Assembly: GCA_023386345.1 (NCBI GenBank)
Contig: JAEWJT010000004.1
Location: forward strand, 310,001-374,000
Direction: 5' to 3'
DNA length: 64,000 nt
From: Bacillota bacterium
Lineage (GTDB): Bacteria > Bacillota > Clostridia > Tissierellales > Sedimentibacteraceae
The translations under genes and the position numbers were made by a program. Shown here piece after piece: positions 51,495-58,955 of the stretch (within the stretch, counting starts at the first letter, position 1; each line of letters begins with the position of its first letter). The notes beneath the pieces were generated by a model. That model was not told where the DNA came from. It was given only the letters and a program-made list of their open reading frames with translations, and searched no databases.

Positions 51495-51512
51495 ACGTTT
51501 TAAGATATGAAA

Positions 51513-51722
51513 TTATTTGAATTTATCTCCAGTTTTGTAGTCTTCTCTTGCCCAATTAGGAGCATTTATTGGACCAGCCTTAATGTTACCTGTTTTTGCT
51601 GGTCCCTGAATTTCTGGAACTGGTTCTTGTGCATTCTTTTGACGATTCATTTTGTTACGGTTCTCTGTACCATGATTTTTTTTATCATAAGGACTTGGTC
51701 TTCTCATACCTGCTTTTGCCAT
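51513..51722 (-). CDS. Small basic protein of unknown function
   Basis: A 69-residue, highly charged protein without hydrophobic segments (MAKAGMRRPSPYDKKNHGTE opening, VPEIQGPAKTGNIKAGPI in the middle). It is likely real: AAAGGAGG lies 8 bases before the ATG at 51722 on the minus strand, and it ends just before the shared terminator. I do not recognise a named family; the basic, proline-rich, probably disordered composition could suit a DNA-, RNA- or spore-associated protein. A reading on the opposite strand (51507-51746) is a shadow. Confidence 0.8.
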   Translation of the reverse strand: MAKAGMRRPSPYDKKNHGTENRNKMNRQKNAQEPVPEIQGPAKTGNIKAGPINAPNWAREDYKTGDKFK

Positions 51723-51945
51723 TATTGTACCTCCTTTTATCACTAATTAATTAAACAATTTTAAAAAAATTTATTAAATTGTTTCTATAATAGTTTTAGA
51801 CTCTTTAAACAAATTGATACAAGAGATATTTTTACATTTTTAACTTTTAATTTTTTTATATCATAAGTTTGTATCATTTATAATTATTAGATTTATGTTT
51901 AAACTAAAAAAAAATATATCATTATGTAAAGCAGGTGAATTTAAT

Positions 51946-52704
51946 TTGACTAAAACATCAAAAAGAGGTTTTGATTTAAATGATAAAAGGTGGTTTTCTG
52001 AACATGAACTACTAAAACTAAAAAAAGCTCATGAGGAGATAAAATGGCTATTAGATAGAGATTACAATTTGGAAGCTATAATGAATTTTGTTGGAGGACG
52101 ATATCAATTTACAATAAGACAAAGGGATGCCTTGAAACGTAGCACTTGCAGCACTAATAAGGAAATGCTTAGGAAAACAAAGGAGCTTAATATTAATAAT
52201 CTAATAGATAAAACAATAAATATAGATGGATTTAATTTAATTATAAATTTAGAAGTTGCCTTGTCAGGCGGAACATTAATTGTTGGCAATGATGGATTAG
52301 TAAGAGATTTGGCTGGGCTTAGAGGAACTTATAAACTAATAGATAAAACAGATATGGCTATAGAATATCTGTTTAGATTTCTAGAGACAAAGAAAATCAA
52401 AGCTGTTAATATTTATTTAGACTTACCTGTATCTAATTCTGGAAATCTTAAAATTCGAATCATGGAGCATACAAATAAGTATAAAATCTTAACAAATGTG
52501 ATATTGGTTAATAATGCAGATGTAGTATTAGAAAAATTTGATTTTGTAGTAACAAGCGATGCAACTATTTTAGATAAATGTAATAGCTATTTAAATTTAA
52601 GCAAAAACATAATAAATGAGTATATACCAGATGCAAAATTAATATCATTATCAAACCCAACACTTACAGTATTAAAAAGTGAACATCTTAATCAAAAACA
52701 TTAA
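51946..52704 (+). CDS. DUF434 domain protein with PIN-like C-terminal part
   Basis: A 252-residue protein of the DUF434/DUF5616 type. The N-terminal helical part (KRGFDLNDKRWFSEHELLKL, about residues 5-60) is DUF434; the C-terminal part from IDGFNLIINLEVAL, through VRDLAGLRGTYKLIDKTDMA, to a VVTSDATIL segment has the acidic residues expected of a PIN-like nuclease fold. TTG 51946 after AGGTG gives the family N-terminus; ATG 51895 would add 17 residues without a ribosome binding site. Such genes are scattered in Clostridia and archaea. A nuclease role is inferred only. Confidence 0.78.
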   Translation: MTKTSKRGFDLNDKRWFSEHELLKLKKAHEEIKWLLDRDYNLEAIMNFVGGRYQFTIRQRDALKRSTCSTNKEMLRKTKELNINNLIDKTINIDGFNLIINLEVALSGGTLIVGNDGLVRDLAGLRGTYKLIDKTDMAIEYLFRFLETKKIKAVNIYLDLPVSNSGNLKIRIMEHTNKYKILTNVILVNNADVVLEKFDFVVTSDATILDKCNSYLNLSKNIINEYIPDAKLISLSNPTLTVLKSEHLNQKH

Positions 52705-52789
52705 AGTGAGCTTAGATATATGAAAATCCTAATTACGCATATTAGCAACAAGTATATTATCATTTGACAGGTGTTATTAAAATTGTTAT

Positions 52790-52818
52790 TTGTATTTTTC
52801 AACTAATTATAGTATAAT
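52790..52818 (+). promoter_or_regulatory. Sigma-A type promoter for rluB
   Basis: TTGTAT (52790-52795) and TATAAT (52813-52818) are 17 bases apart, about 40 bases before the rluB start. A TTGACA at 52764 has a poor partner (TATTTG). Confidence 0.6.
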
Positions 52819-52859
52819 CTAAATAAAATTTATTTTTATAAAGAAATTGAGGAATGAAT

Positions 52860-53573
52860 ATGTCAGAAGAAAGATTACAAAAATATATAGCAAATTGTGG
52901 GATTAGTTCTAGGCGTAAGGCTGAGGAGCTTATTTTACAGGGCAAAGTAGAGGTCAATGGTGGGCTTGTGACACAGCTTGGCTTTAAAGTAGATACGGAT
53001 AAAGATCAGGTTTACATTGATGGGAAATTGATTAAACCCGTTGAAGAAAAAATCTATATAAAGCTTAATAAGCCTACAGGCTATGTAACTACTGTAAAGG
53101 ATCAATTCGACAGAAAATGCGTTATTGATTTAGTAAATATATCCGAGCGTGTTTATCCTGTGGGTAGACTTGATTATGATACAAGTGGACTGATATTATT
53201 AACAAATGACGGTGAATTGTCAAATAGACTGATGCACCCTAGGTACAAAGTATATAAAACCTATATAGCAAGAGTTAAAGGAAGAATGAATGCTACAGAT
53301 ATAGGATGGTTAAGACACGGTATTAAAATTGAGGATTATACAACTGCTCCTGCCTTAGCTGATATAGTAGAATCTGATGGAGTTAAGACAACTGTTAAAA
53401 TAAGCATATATGAAGGAAAAAACAGACAGGTGAGAAAGATGCTCGAAGCGGTTGGAAAAATGGTTGTAAGCCTTAAAAGAGTGTCCTTTGGCAACATTGA
53501 ACTTGAAGAACTTAAGCCGGGAGAATGGAAATACTTAAATAAAAAAGAAATAGAATATTTAAAATCTCTATAA
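52860..53573 (+). CDS. rluB: Pseudouridine synthase, RluB/RsuA family
   Basis: A 237-residue pseudouridine synthase that modifies large-subunit rRNA. The N-terminal S4 domain reads RLQKYIANCGISSRRKAEEL (about residues 5-24), and the catalytic aspartate is in VGRLDYDTSGLILLTNDGEL (about residue 102). NRQVRKMLEAVG near the C-terminus is the third family motif. ATG 52860 follows TTGAGGA at the right distance; ATG 52854 is too close. In Clostridia it stands after scpAB and dacB, as here. The target uridine is likely 23S U2605-equivalent, by family. Confidence 0.94.
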   Translation: MSEERLQKYIANCGISSRRKAEELILQGKVEVNGGLVTQLGFKVDTDKDQVYIDGKLIKPVEEKIYIKLNKPTGYVTTVKDQFDRKCVIDLVNISERVYPVGRLDYDTSGLILLTNDGELSNRLMHPRYKVYKTYIARVKGRMNATDIGWLRHGIKIEDYTTAPALADIVESDGVKTTVKISIYEGKNRQVRKMLEAVGKMVVSLKRVSFGNIELEELKPGEWKYLNKKEIEYLKSL

Positions 53574-53663
53574 TTAATGACAGTATTATACCTTTATTCT
53601 TGTTGACTTAATAAAGACTTATTTGAGTATGTAAAATTTAATTTTAATAATAGAGGAAAAGCA

Positions 53664-54236
53664 ATGAAAGATATAAAATACGGACAAATTACAGATTTTG
53701 TTCATTTTTTAGTTGAAAATAGCTATAAAGATAAAGAGAATATAATATTTGTAGACGCTACCGCTGGAAATGGCTTAGATACATTGTTTTTATGCAGTTT
53801 ATTTAAAGATAATGGTTTTATATATGCCTTTGATATTCAAGAGGATGCGATAAACAATACTAGAAAATTACTAAATAGCAATCTTTATTCAAATTATGAG
53901 CTTATAGTTGATTCACATGAGAATGTGCTTAAATACATAAAAGATAATCAGATAGATGCGGCATTATTTAATTTAGGATATTTGCCTAATTCAAATAAAG
54001 CAATAAAAACAAATTATATAACAACTATAAATGCAATAAAAAATATAATGAGTAGACTAAAAAAATGCGGAAGAATTTATATTTGTGCATATATATTGCA
54101 TGATAATGGCGAGGAAGCAAAGTATATACTTGATTTTATCAGTTCATTAAGTAAAAAAGAATACAATGTAATTCAAATAAAACTATTAAATAAAGAAAAT
54201 TCTCCTCCTGAAGTATATATTATAGAAAAAAATTAA
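53664..54236 (+). CDS. mnmM: Class I SAM methyltransferase MnmM (YtqB family)
   Basis: A 190-residue methyltransferase of the rRNA_methylase/YtqB family. The SAM-binding motif I is FVDATAGNGLDTLFL (about residues 28-42), followed by FDIQEDAI, and motif IV-like FNLGYLPNSNK (about 102-112). B. subtilis YtqB has been identified as MnmM, which methylates nm5s2U at the tRNA wobble position, so that is the preferred role; older annotations as rRNA methylase are less likely. AGAGGAAA precedes the ATG. It follows rluB, adding to the RNA-modification genes of the window. Confidence 0.85.
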   Translation: MKDIKYGQITDFVHFLVENSYKDKENIIFVDATAGNGLDTLFLCSLFKDNGFIYAFDIQEDAINNTRKLLNSNLYSNYELIVDSHENVLKYIKDNQIDAALFNLGYLPNSNKAIKTNYITTINAIKNIMSRLKKCGRIYICAYILHDNGEEAKYILDFISSLSKKEYNVIQIKLLNKENSPPEVYIIEKN

Positions 54237-54520
54237 AACTATTTAATAATTTTTAAGTTTTATATTTAATAGTAAGCTTTATATTTGCATGATTAAAATA
54301 TTTTTATTCATGTAAATTTTTTTTGGATTGTTAATTATAATACAATTTTTAATTTCATTAATGAAGTAAAATCACATAATTAGGAGTTTTGTAATTTTAT
54401 AAATAGCATATAAATTAATTAAAAGTTGAATTATTTTAATTTAATGAAATCGTTTTGATTTGCCACCTTGTGAATGTCTTGAATTAATTCTTGCAATTTG
54501 TTATTTTTATGAAATATTTC

Positions 54521-54548
54521 TTGCAAAAATAAAATAATGTGTTAATAT
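54521..54548 (+). promoter_or_regulatory. Promoter for korDABC and 426-base upstream gap
   Basis: TTGCAA (54521-54526) and TAATAT (54543-54548) are 16 bases apart. TTCTTGCAA occurs twice, at 54488 and 54518, and may be a binding site. The rest of the gap from 54237 is AT-rich with no gene or RNA I recognise. Confidence 0.5.
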
Positions 54549-54593
54549 ATATGGTGTAAAGCAAATAAATTGTAGAAAGATTAATTTTTATGT

Positions 54594-54610
54594 ATGGACA
54601 AGTTGTCCAT
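54594..54610. repeat. Triloop palindrome in the kor leader
   Basis: ATGGACA (54594-54600) and TGTCCAT (54604-54610) flank AGT. It lies 52 bases before korD and has the 3-base loop of the intergenic palindrome family. Confidence 0.5.
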
Positions 54611-54662
54611 TAAAAAGTACATAGTTTAAATAATATAATAAAAACTAGGAGGATAGTTAAAA

Positions 54663-54869
54663 ATGGCTGAAAAAAAGGAGCTTATCATTAACAAAGATTG
54701 GTGTAAGGGCTGTGGAATTTGCGTGGCTTTCTGTCCAAAAAAGGTTCTCGCAATAGTAAAAGAAAAAACTACAGCAGTAGATATAGATAGTTGTATATCT
54801 TGTGGACTTTGTGAATTACGATGTCCAGACAACGCTATATATTTAGTAGGAGGAAAAAAGGATGAGTAA
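54663..54869 (+). CDS. korD: 2-oxoacid:ferredoxin oxidoreductase, delta (ferredoxin) subunit
   Basis: A 68-residue two-cluster ferredoxin: CKGCGICVAFCP (about residues 14-25) and CISCGLCELRCP (about 44-55) bind two 4Fe-4S clusters. It passes electrons within the oxidoreductase encoded by the next three genes. AGGAGG precedes the ATG, and the gene overlaps korA by 8 bases. The order delta-alpha-beta-gamma is that of 2-oxoglutarate and branched-chain 2-oxoacid oxidoreductases in anaerobes. The substrate of the complex is not settled by this subunit. Confidence 0.93.
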   Translation: MAEKKELIINKDWCKGCGICVAFCPKKVLAIVKEKTTAVDIDSCISCGLCELRCPDNAIYLVGGKKDE

Positions 54870-56013
54870 TAAAAAATATAAATTAGTTCAAGGAAATGAA
54901 GCCTGTGTAGAGGGTGCATTAGCAGCTGGTATGCGTTTTTATGCTGGTTATCCTATAACACCATCAACAGAAATTGCAGAAATTTCTGCTCAGAAACTTC
55001 CTCAATTAGGTGGAAAGTTTATACAAATGGAAGATGAAATTGCAAGTATGGCAGCTACTATAGGCGGTTCATTAGCAGGACTTAAATCAATGACAGCAAC
55101 AAGTGGACCGGGATTTTCACTTAAACAAGAAAACCTTGGATATGCTTGTTTAGCAGAAGTACCTTGCGTTATAGTAAACGTTCAAAGAGGTGGCCCAAGT
55201 ACAGGACTTCCTACTTCTCCGGCTCAAGGCGATGTTATGCAGGCAAGATGGGGAACTCATGGAGACCATCCTGTAATAGCATTAACTCCAAACTCTGTAC
55301 AAGAAACATACGAATATGCTATTAAAGCTTTTAATTTAGCTGAAAAATACAGGACTCCTGTTATTTATCTTATGGATGAAACAGTAGGACATATGAGAGA
55401 AAAATTAGCACTATTAGACCCATCAGAAATAGAGACTATAGATAGAGTAAAACCAAGCTGTGAGCCAAAAGAATTTGTACAATATGCTGATAAATTCATG
55501 GATGAAAAAACAATGGTTCACCCATTGCCAGCCTTTGGTGAAGGATATAGAATACACGTTACAGGCTTAACACATGATAAAACTGGTTTCCCTACTAATA
55601 ACAACAAGTTATCTGGAGAATTAGTTGAAAGAATTTGTAACAAGGTTGAAATGAACGTAGATGATTTTGCATATTACGAAGAATATAGATTAGAAGATGC
55701 TGAAATAGTTATAGTTGCATTTGGCGGAGTTTCAAGAAGTGCTAAAGAAGCAGTTGACGAATTAAGAGAAGCAGGCAAAAAAGTTGGAATGTTCAGACCG
55801 ATAACTATTTGGCCATTACTTGAAAAGCAAATTGATGCTGTAGGTAAAAAAGCAAAAGAAATTTATGTTGCTGAAATGAATATGGGACAATATTATTATG
55901 AAGTAGACAGAGTTGCTGGAAAAAATTGTAAAGTGAATAAGATTACAAAAGTAACTGGTGAGTTGATAAGTCCTAAGGAGATTATTGACGCAATAAACGG
56001 AGGTAATAAATAA
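54862..56013 (+). CDS. korA: 2-oxoacid:ferredoxin oxidoreductase, alpha subunit
   Basis: A 383-residue subunit with the pyrimidine-binding and domain II folds of the oxidoreductase. FYAGYPITPSTEIAEI (about residues 28-43) and SGPGFSLKQENLGYACLAE (about 81-99) are the conserved parts. The complex oxidises a 2-oxoacid and coenzyme A to acyl-CoA and CO2, reducing ferredoxin, which matters in amino-acid or fatty-acid precursor metabolism of anaerobes. GGAGG inside korD is its ribosome binding site. KorA (2-oxoglutarate) and VorB (branched-chain) cannot be told apart by eye. Confidence 0.93.
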   Translation: MSNKKYKLVQGNEACVEGALAAGMRFYAGYPITPSTEIAEISAQKLPQLGGKFIQMEDEIASMAATIGGSLAGLKSMTATSGPGFSLKQENLGYACLAEVPCVIVNVQRGGPSTGLPTSPAQGDVMQARWGTHGDHPVIALTPNSVQETYEYAIKAFNLAEKYRTPVIYLMDETVGHMREKLALLDPSEIETIDRVKPSCEPKEFVQYADKFMDEKTMVHPLPAFGEGYRIHVTGLTHDKTGFPTNNNKLSGELVERICNKVEMNVDDFAYYEEYRLEDAEIVIVAFGGVSRSAKEAVDELREAGKKVGMFRPITIWPLLEKQIDAVGKKAKEIYVAEMNMGQYYYEVDRVAGKNCKVNKITKVTGELISPKEIIDAINGGNK

Positions 56014-56834
56014 TGATGAACTGTAATGAAATAACTAATAAATATTTTAGAGAAGGCAAATTACCTCATATTTGGTGTCCAGGCTGTGGACATGGAATTA
56101 TATTAAATGCAGTAGTTAGAGCAATTGATAATTTAGGCTTAAATAAAGATGAGGTTTGTGTAGTATCAGGTATAGGCTGTTCATCAAGAGCGCCAGGATA
56201 TTTAGATTTCAATACATTACACACTACACATGGTAGAGCATTAGCATTTGCAACAGGTGTTAAGCATGCTAACCCTAATTTACACGTAATAGTAATTACT
56301 GGAGACGGAGATGCTTCTGCAATCGGAGGTAATCACTTAATTCATGCAGCACGTAGAAACATTGATATAACTACTATATGTTTTAACAATAATATATACG
56401 GTATGACAGGCGGACAATATTCACCTACAACACCATCAGGAGATTTAGCTACTACAGCTCCTTTTGGAAATATAGACAGAGCATTTGACTTATGCTCATT
56501 AGCACAAGGAGCAGGAGCTACTTATGTTGGAAGAGCTACAGCATATCATGCTACACAGCTTACAACATTAGTAGAAAAAGCAATACAAAATAAAGGATTT
56601 TCATTCATAGAAGCTATAAGCGTATGTCCAACATATTATGGAAGAAAAAATAAAAAGGGAGCAGCACCTGCTATGTTAAATTTCCTAAAAGACACTTGTG
56701 CTGATAAGAAAGCTGTTGAGAGAAAACCTGAATTAGGTGAAAACAAAATAATTATAGGTGAGTTATACAACAATCCACAACCTGAATATACTGAAAATTA
56801 CAAAAAAATAGTTGAGAAGTTTCAACAACAATAG
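56013..56834 (+). CDS. korB: 2-oxoacid:ferredoxin oxidoreductase, beta subunit (TPP-binding)
   Basis: A 273-residue subunit that binds thiamine diphosphate and the catalytic cluster. CPGCGHG (about residues 22-28) supplies cluster ligands, GIGCSSR follows, and the TPP motif runs from VITGDGDASAIGGNHLIHA to NNNIYGMTGGQ (about 90-135). ATG 56013 overlaps the korA TAA by one base, and a second ATG follows at once; GGAGG is in the end of korA. It acts with KorA, KorC and KorD. The gap to korC, 108 bases with three hairpins, breaks the otherwise tight operon. Confidence 0.94.
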   Translation: MMNCNEITNKYFREGKLPHIWCPGCGHGIILNAVVRAIDNLGLNKDEVCVVSGIGCSSRAPGYLDFNTLHTTHGRALAFATGVKHANPNLHVIVITGDGDASAIGGNHLIHAARRNIDITTICFNNNIYGMTGGQYSPTTPSGDLATTAPFGNIDRAFDLCSLAQGAGATYVGRATAYHATQLTTLVEKAIQNKGFSFIEAISVCPTYYGRKNKKGAAPAMLNFLKDTCADKKAVERKPELGENKIIIGELYNNPQPEYTENYKKIVEKFQQQ

Positions 56835-56845
56835 GGAATGGTAAA

Positions 56846-56927
56846 AGAGTGAAGAAAAAACACTCTTCACTCTATAGAAGAATCGATACGATTCTTCATC
56901 AAATTAGATGACGCCACGAAGTGGCGT
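56846..56927. repeat. Three hairpins between korB and korC
   Basis: AGAGTGAAGA (56846-56855) pairs with 56864-56873; GAAGAATCG (56877-56885) with CGATTCTTC (56889-56897) around ATA; ACGCCAC (56911-56917) with GTGGCGT (56921-56927) around GAA. The second shares its GAAGAATC/GATTCTTC arms with 34319-34339. None has a T tract, so they are not typical terminators. Confidence 0.7.
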
Positions 56928-56942
56928 ATACTGGAGGTAACC

Positions 56943-57491
56943 ATGTTTCAAAAAAGAGAAATGAGATTAAGCGGATCTGGTGGACAGGGAGTTATACTTG
57001 CCGCTATAATATTTGCAGATGCTGCAATTGAGGATGGCTTAAATGCTATACAAACACAGTCATATGGTCCTGAGGCAAGAGGAGGAGCAAGTAAGGCTGA
57101 GGTTATAATAAATGATAAAGAAATAAATTATCCAAAGGTAATGAAAAACAATTTACTATTATCTTTAACACAAAAATCTTTTGACCAATATATAGGTTCT
57201 TTAGACGAGAACGGTGTTTTAGTTGTAGACGAAGATGTTGAAGTTCCAGAAAATGTTAAAGCATCAAAAGTTTACAGATTACCAATAATTAGAACTGCTG
57301 ATGAAAAAGTAGGTACTCATGTAGTTGCAAACATCGTTTCAATTGGTGTTATATATGAAATCATGTGTAAAGACATAATAAAGCTTGAAACGATTAAAGC
57401 TTCAATAGCAAACAGAGTTCCAAAGGCTACAATTGATAAAAATATGCAGGCATTTGAAGAGGGCGTTAATTTAGTAAAGGCAATGGCATAA
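56943..57491 (+). CDS. korC: 2-oxoacid:ferredoxin oxidoreductase, gamma subunit
   Basis: A 182-residue subunit of the oxidoreductase gamma family, beginning with the phosphate-binding phrase LSGSGGQGVILAAIIFADAA (about residues 9-28) and the later TQSYGPEARGGASKAEVII (about 38-57). It contributes to coenzyme A binding and assembly of the complex. GGAGG precedes the ATG. It follows korB but after 108 bases filled by hairpins, which might set its level relative to korDAB. A long hairpin after the gene ends the operon. Confidence 0.93.
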   Translation: MFQKREMRLSGSGGQGVILAAIIFADAAIEDGLNAIQTQSYGPEARGGASKAEVIINDKEINYPKVMKNNLLLSLTQKSFDQYIGSLDENGVLVVDEDVEVPENVKASKVYRLPIIRTADEKVGTHVVANIVSIGVIYEIMCKDIIKLETIKASIANRVPKATIDKNMQAFEEGVNLVKAMA

Positions 57492-57506
57492 GGATAGCAA
57501 ATTTTT

Positions 57507-57561
57507 AGAGGTATATCAAGTGAAAGCTTATTAAAAGTTTTCGTATTGATATGCCTCTTTA
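57507..57561 (+). terminator. Terminator after korC
   Basis: AGAGGTATATCAA (57507-57519) pairs over 13 bp with 57546-57558 with one wobble; a second 8-bp stem (GAAAGCTT with AAGTTTTC) lies in the loop. A short T tract follows. Confidence 0.7.
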
Positions 57562-57591
57562 TGAATAAAAATTATATGGAGTGAAGATAAA

Positions 57592-58464
57592 ATGAACAAT
57601 ACATCGGATTTAATAACTCTAATTCAAAATAATTACAACGATTTTAGTAAAGGTCAAAAAATGATAGCTGATTTTATAACTAAGCATTATGATAAAGCTG
57701 CTTTTATGACTGCATCTAAAATCGGAGAAACGGTTGATGTAAGTGAATCAACAGTAGTTAGATTTGCAAGCGCACTCGGTTTTAAAGGCTTTCCGGAATT
57801 GCAGCAGTCATTACAGGTTTTAATTAAAAACAAATTGACAACAGTACAAAGAATAGGCTTAGATGATGATATAAACAAAGATACTGAAAAATTTCACAAA
57901 AGAATAATAAGAAATGAAATGAACGGTATAAAATATATGATGGATAATATTGATGCTAGTGCTCTTGATAGAGCAACAGAGCTTATTTCCTCTGCAAATA
58001 AGGTGTATATACTAGGTATGAGAACATCTTCGACACTTGCAAACTATTTAGGCTTTTATTTAGATGTTATGCTGGATAATGTAAAGGTTTTAAATAACAC
58101 GGGAGTAAATGCACTTTTTGAACAAATTATTAGAGTTAAAGAGGATGATGTTCTCATTTGTATTAGCTTTCCAAGGTATTCCAATAGCACGATAGATGCA
58201 ACTAAGATGATTAAAGAGAAAAAAGCTAAAATAATTACAATAACCGATACTGAAGCTTCACCATTTTGTGATTTAGCTGACGTTGTCTTACTTGCAAAAA
58301 ACAATATAGTATCGTTTGTGGACTCCTTAGTCGTTCCAATGTGCATGATTAACAGTCTAATCCTAAACATAGGTGCAAAAGGGAAAAAAGATATACTGCA
58401 GTATTTCAATGATCTAGAAAATCTATGGGATAAACATAGTATATATCAACAGGATAAAAACTAA
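57592..58464 (+). CDS. MurR/RpiR family transcriptional regulator
   Basis: A 290-residue regulator with an N-terminal RpiR helix-turn-helix (about residues 1-77, with TASKIGETVDVSESTVVRFA) and a C-terminal SIS sugar-phosphate-binding domain (about 125-265, VYILGMRTSSTLANYLGFYL and CISFPRYSNSTIDATKM). Such proteins regulate sugar or amino-sugar catabolism in response to phosphorylated sugars. TATGGAGTG precedes the ATG. No sugar genes are adjacent, so its target is unknown; control of kor upstream or aroH-cmk downstream would be a guess. A strong terminator follows. Confidence 0.9.
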   Translation: MNNTSDLITLIQNNYNDFSKGQKMIADFITKHYDKAAFMTASKIGETVDVSESTVVRFASALGFKGFPELQQSLQVLIKNKLTTVQRIGLDDDINKDTEKFHKRIIRNEMNGIKYMMDNIDASALDRATELISSANKVYILGMRTSSTLANYLGFYLDVMLDNVKVLNNTGVNALFEQIIRVKEDDVLICISFPRYSNSTIDATKMIKEKKAKIITITDTEASPFCDLADVVLLAKNNIVSFVDSLVVPMCMINSLILNIGAKGKKDILQYFNDLENLWDKHSIYQQDKN

Positions 58465-58471
58465 TAAATTT

Positions 58472-58519
58472 ATGCCTTACGATTATAATCGTATATTATA
58501 ATCATAAGGCATTTTTTTC
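58472..58519 (+). terminator. Terminator after the rpiR-type gene
   Basis: 18 bases (58472-58489) pair with 58495-58512 with one C-A mismatch and a CGTAT loop, followed by TTTTTT. The aroH promoter starts just after it. Confidence 0.88.
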
Positions 58520-58548
58520 TTGTTAAATTTCAAATAATATATTATAAT
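58520..58548 (+). promoter_or_regulatory. Sigma-A type promoter for aroH
   Basis: TTGTTA (58520-58525) and TATAAT (58543-58548) are 17 bases apart. Transcription would start near 58555, inside the GGGGAG at 58553-58558, leaving a leader of about 13 bases. Confidence 0.6.
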
Positions 58549-58567
58549 ATATGGGGAGTGATTTTAA

Positions 58568-58930
58568 ATTAAACAGTATGCTATACGCGGAGCAATAACA
58601 ATAGAAGAAGATACTATTGAACATATTAGAGTTAACACAATAAATATGCTAAAGCAAATTTTAAATGAAAATAATGTCAGCGTTGATGATTGTGTTAGCT
58701 TAATTTTTACTGCTACAAATGACATAACGAAGGCATATCCAGCTAAATTTGCTAGAGAGATAGGTTTTGTCAATTGTAGCTTAATGTGTGTTCAAGAAAT
58801 GTATGTAGAAAATAGCTTAGAAATGTGCATTAGAGTTATGGTAACAATAAATAAAGAAGAAAATGATTTTAAGGCAAAGCATATATATCTAAAGAAAGCA
58901 CAAAATCTAAGACCTGATTTGATTAATTAA
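58568..58930 (+). CDS. aroH: Chorismate mutase AroH, ATT start
   Basis: A 120-residue AroH-type chorismate mutase, which turns chorismate into prephenate for phenylalanine and tyrosine synthesis. It has the family N-terminus KQYAIRGAITIEEDT, with the catalytic arginine of AIRGA, then LIFTATNDITKAYPAKFARE and a final LKKAQNLRPDL. An in-frame TAA at 58565 precedes ATT 58568, and the first ordinary start, ATG 58646, would remove the catalytic arginine. GGGGAG lies 9 bases before ATT, which is therefore the likely start codon. The next genes are cmk and plsC, an arrangement common in Clostridia. Confidence 0.9.
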   Translation: MKQYAIRGAITIEEDTIEHIRVNTINMLKQILNENNVSVDDCVSLIFTATNDITKAYPAKFAREIGFVNCSLMCVQEMYVENSLEMCIRVMVTINKEENDFKAKHIYLKKAQNLRPDLIN

Positions 58931-58955
58931 AAAATAATAAAGGATTTGAACTAAA

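Noticed and set aside
51507..51746. Plus-strand frame of 79 codons
   Set aside because: It lies opposite the better supported minus-strand gene at 51513-51722 and has no ribosome binding site.
54488..54526. Paired TTCTTGCAA motif as an operator of the kor operon
   Set aside because: Two 9-base copies 30 bases apart in very AT-rich sequence are weak evidence; I keep only a note in the promoter entry.
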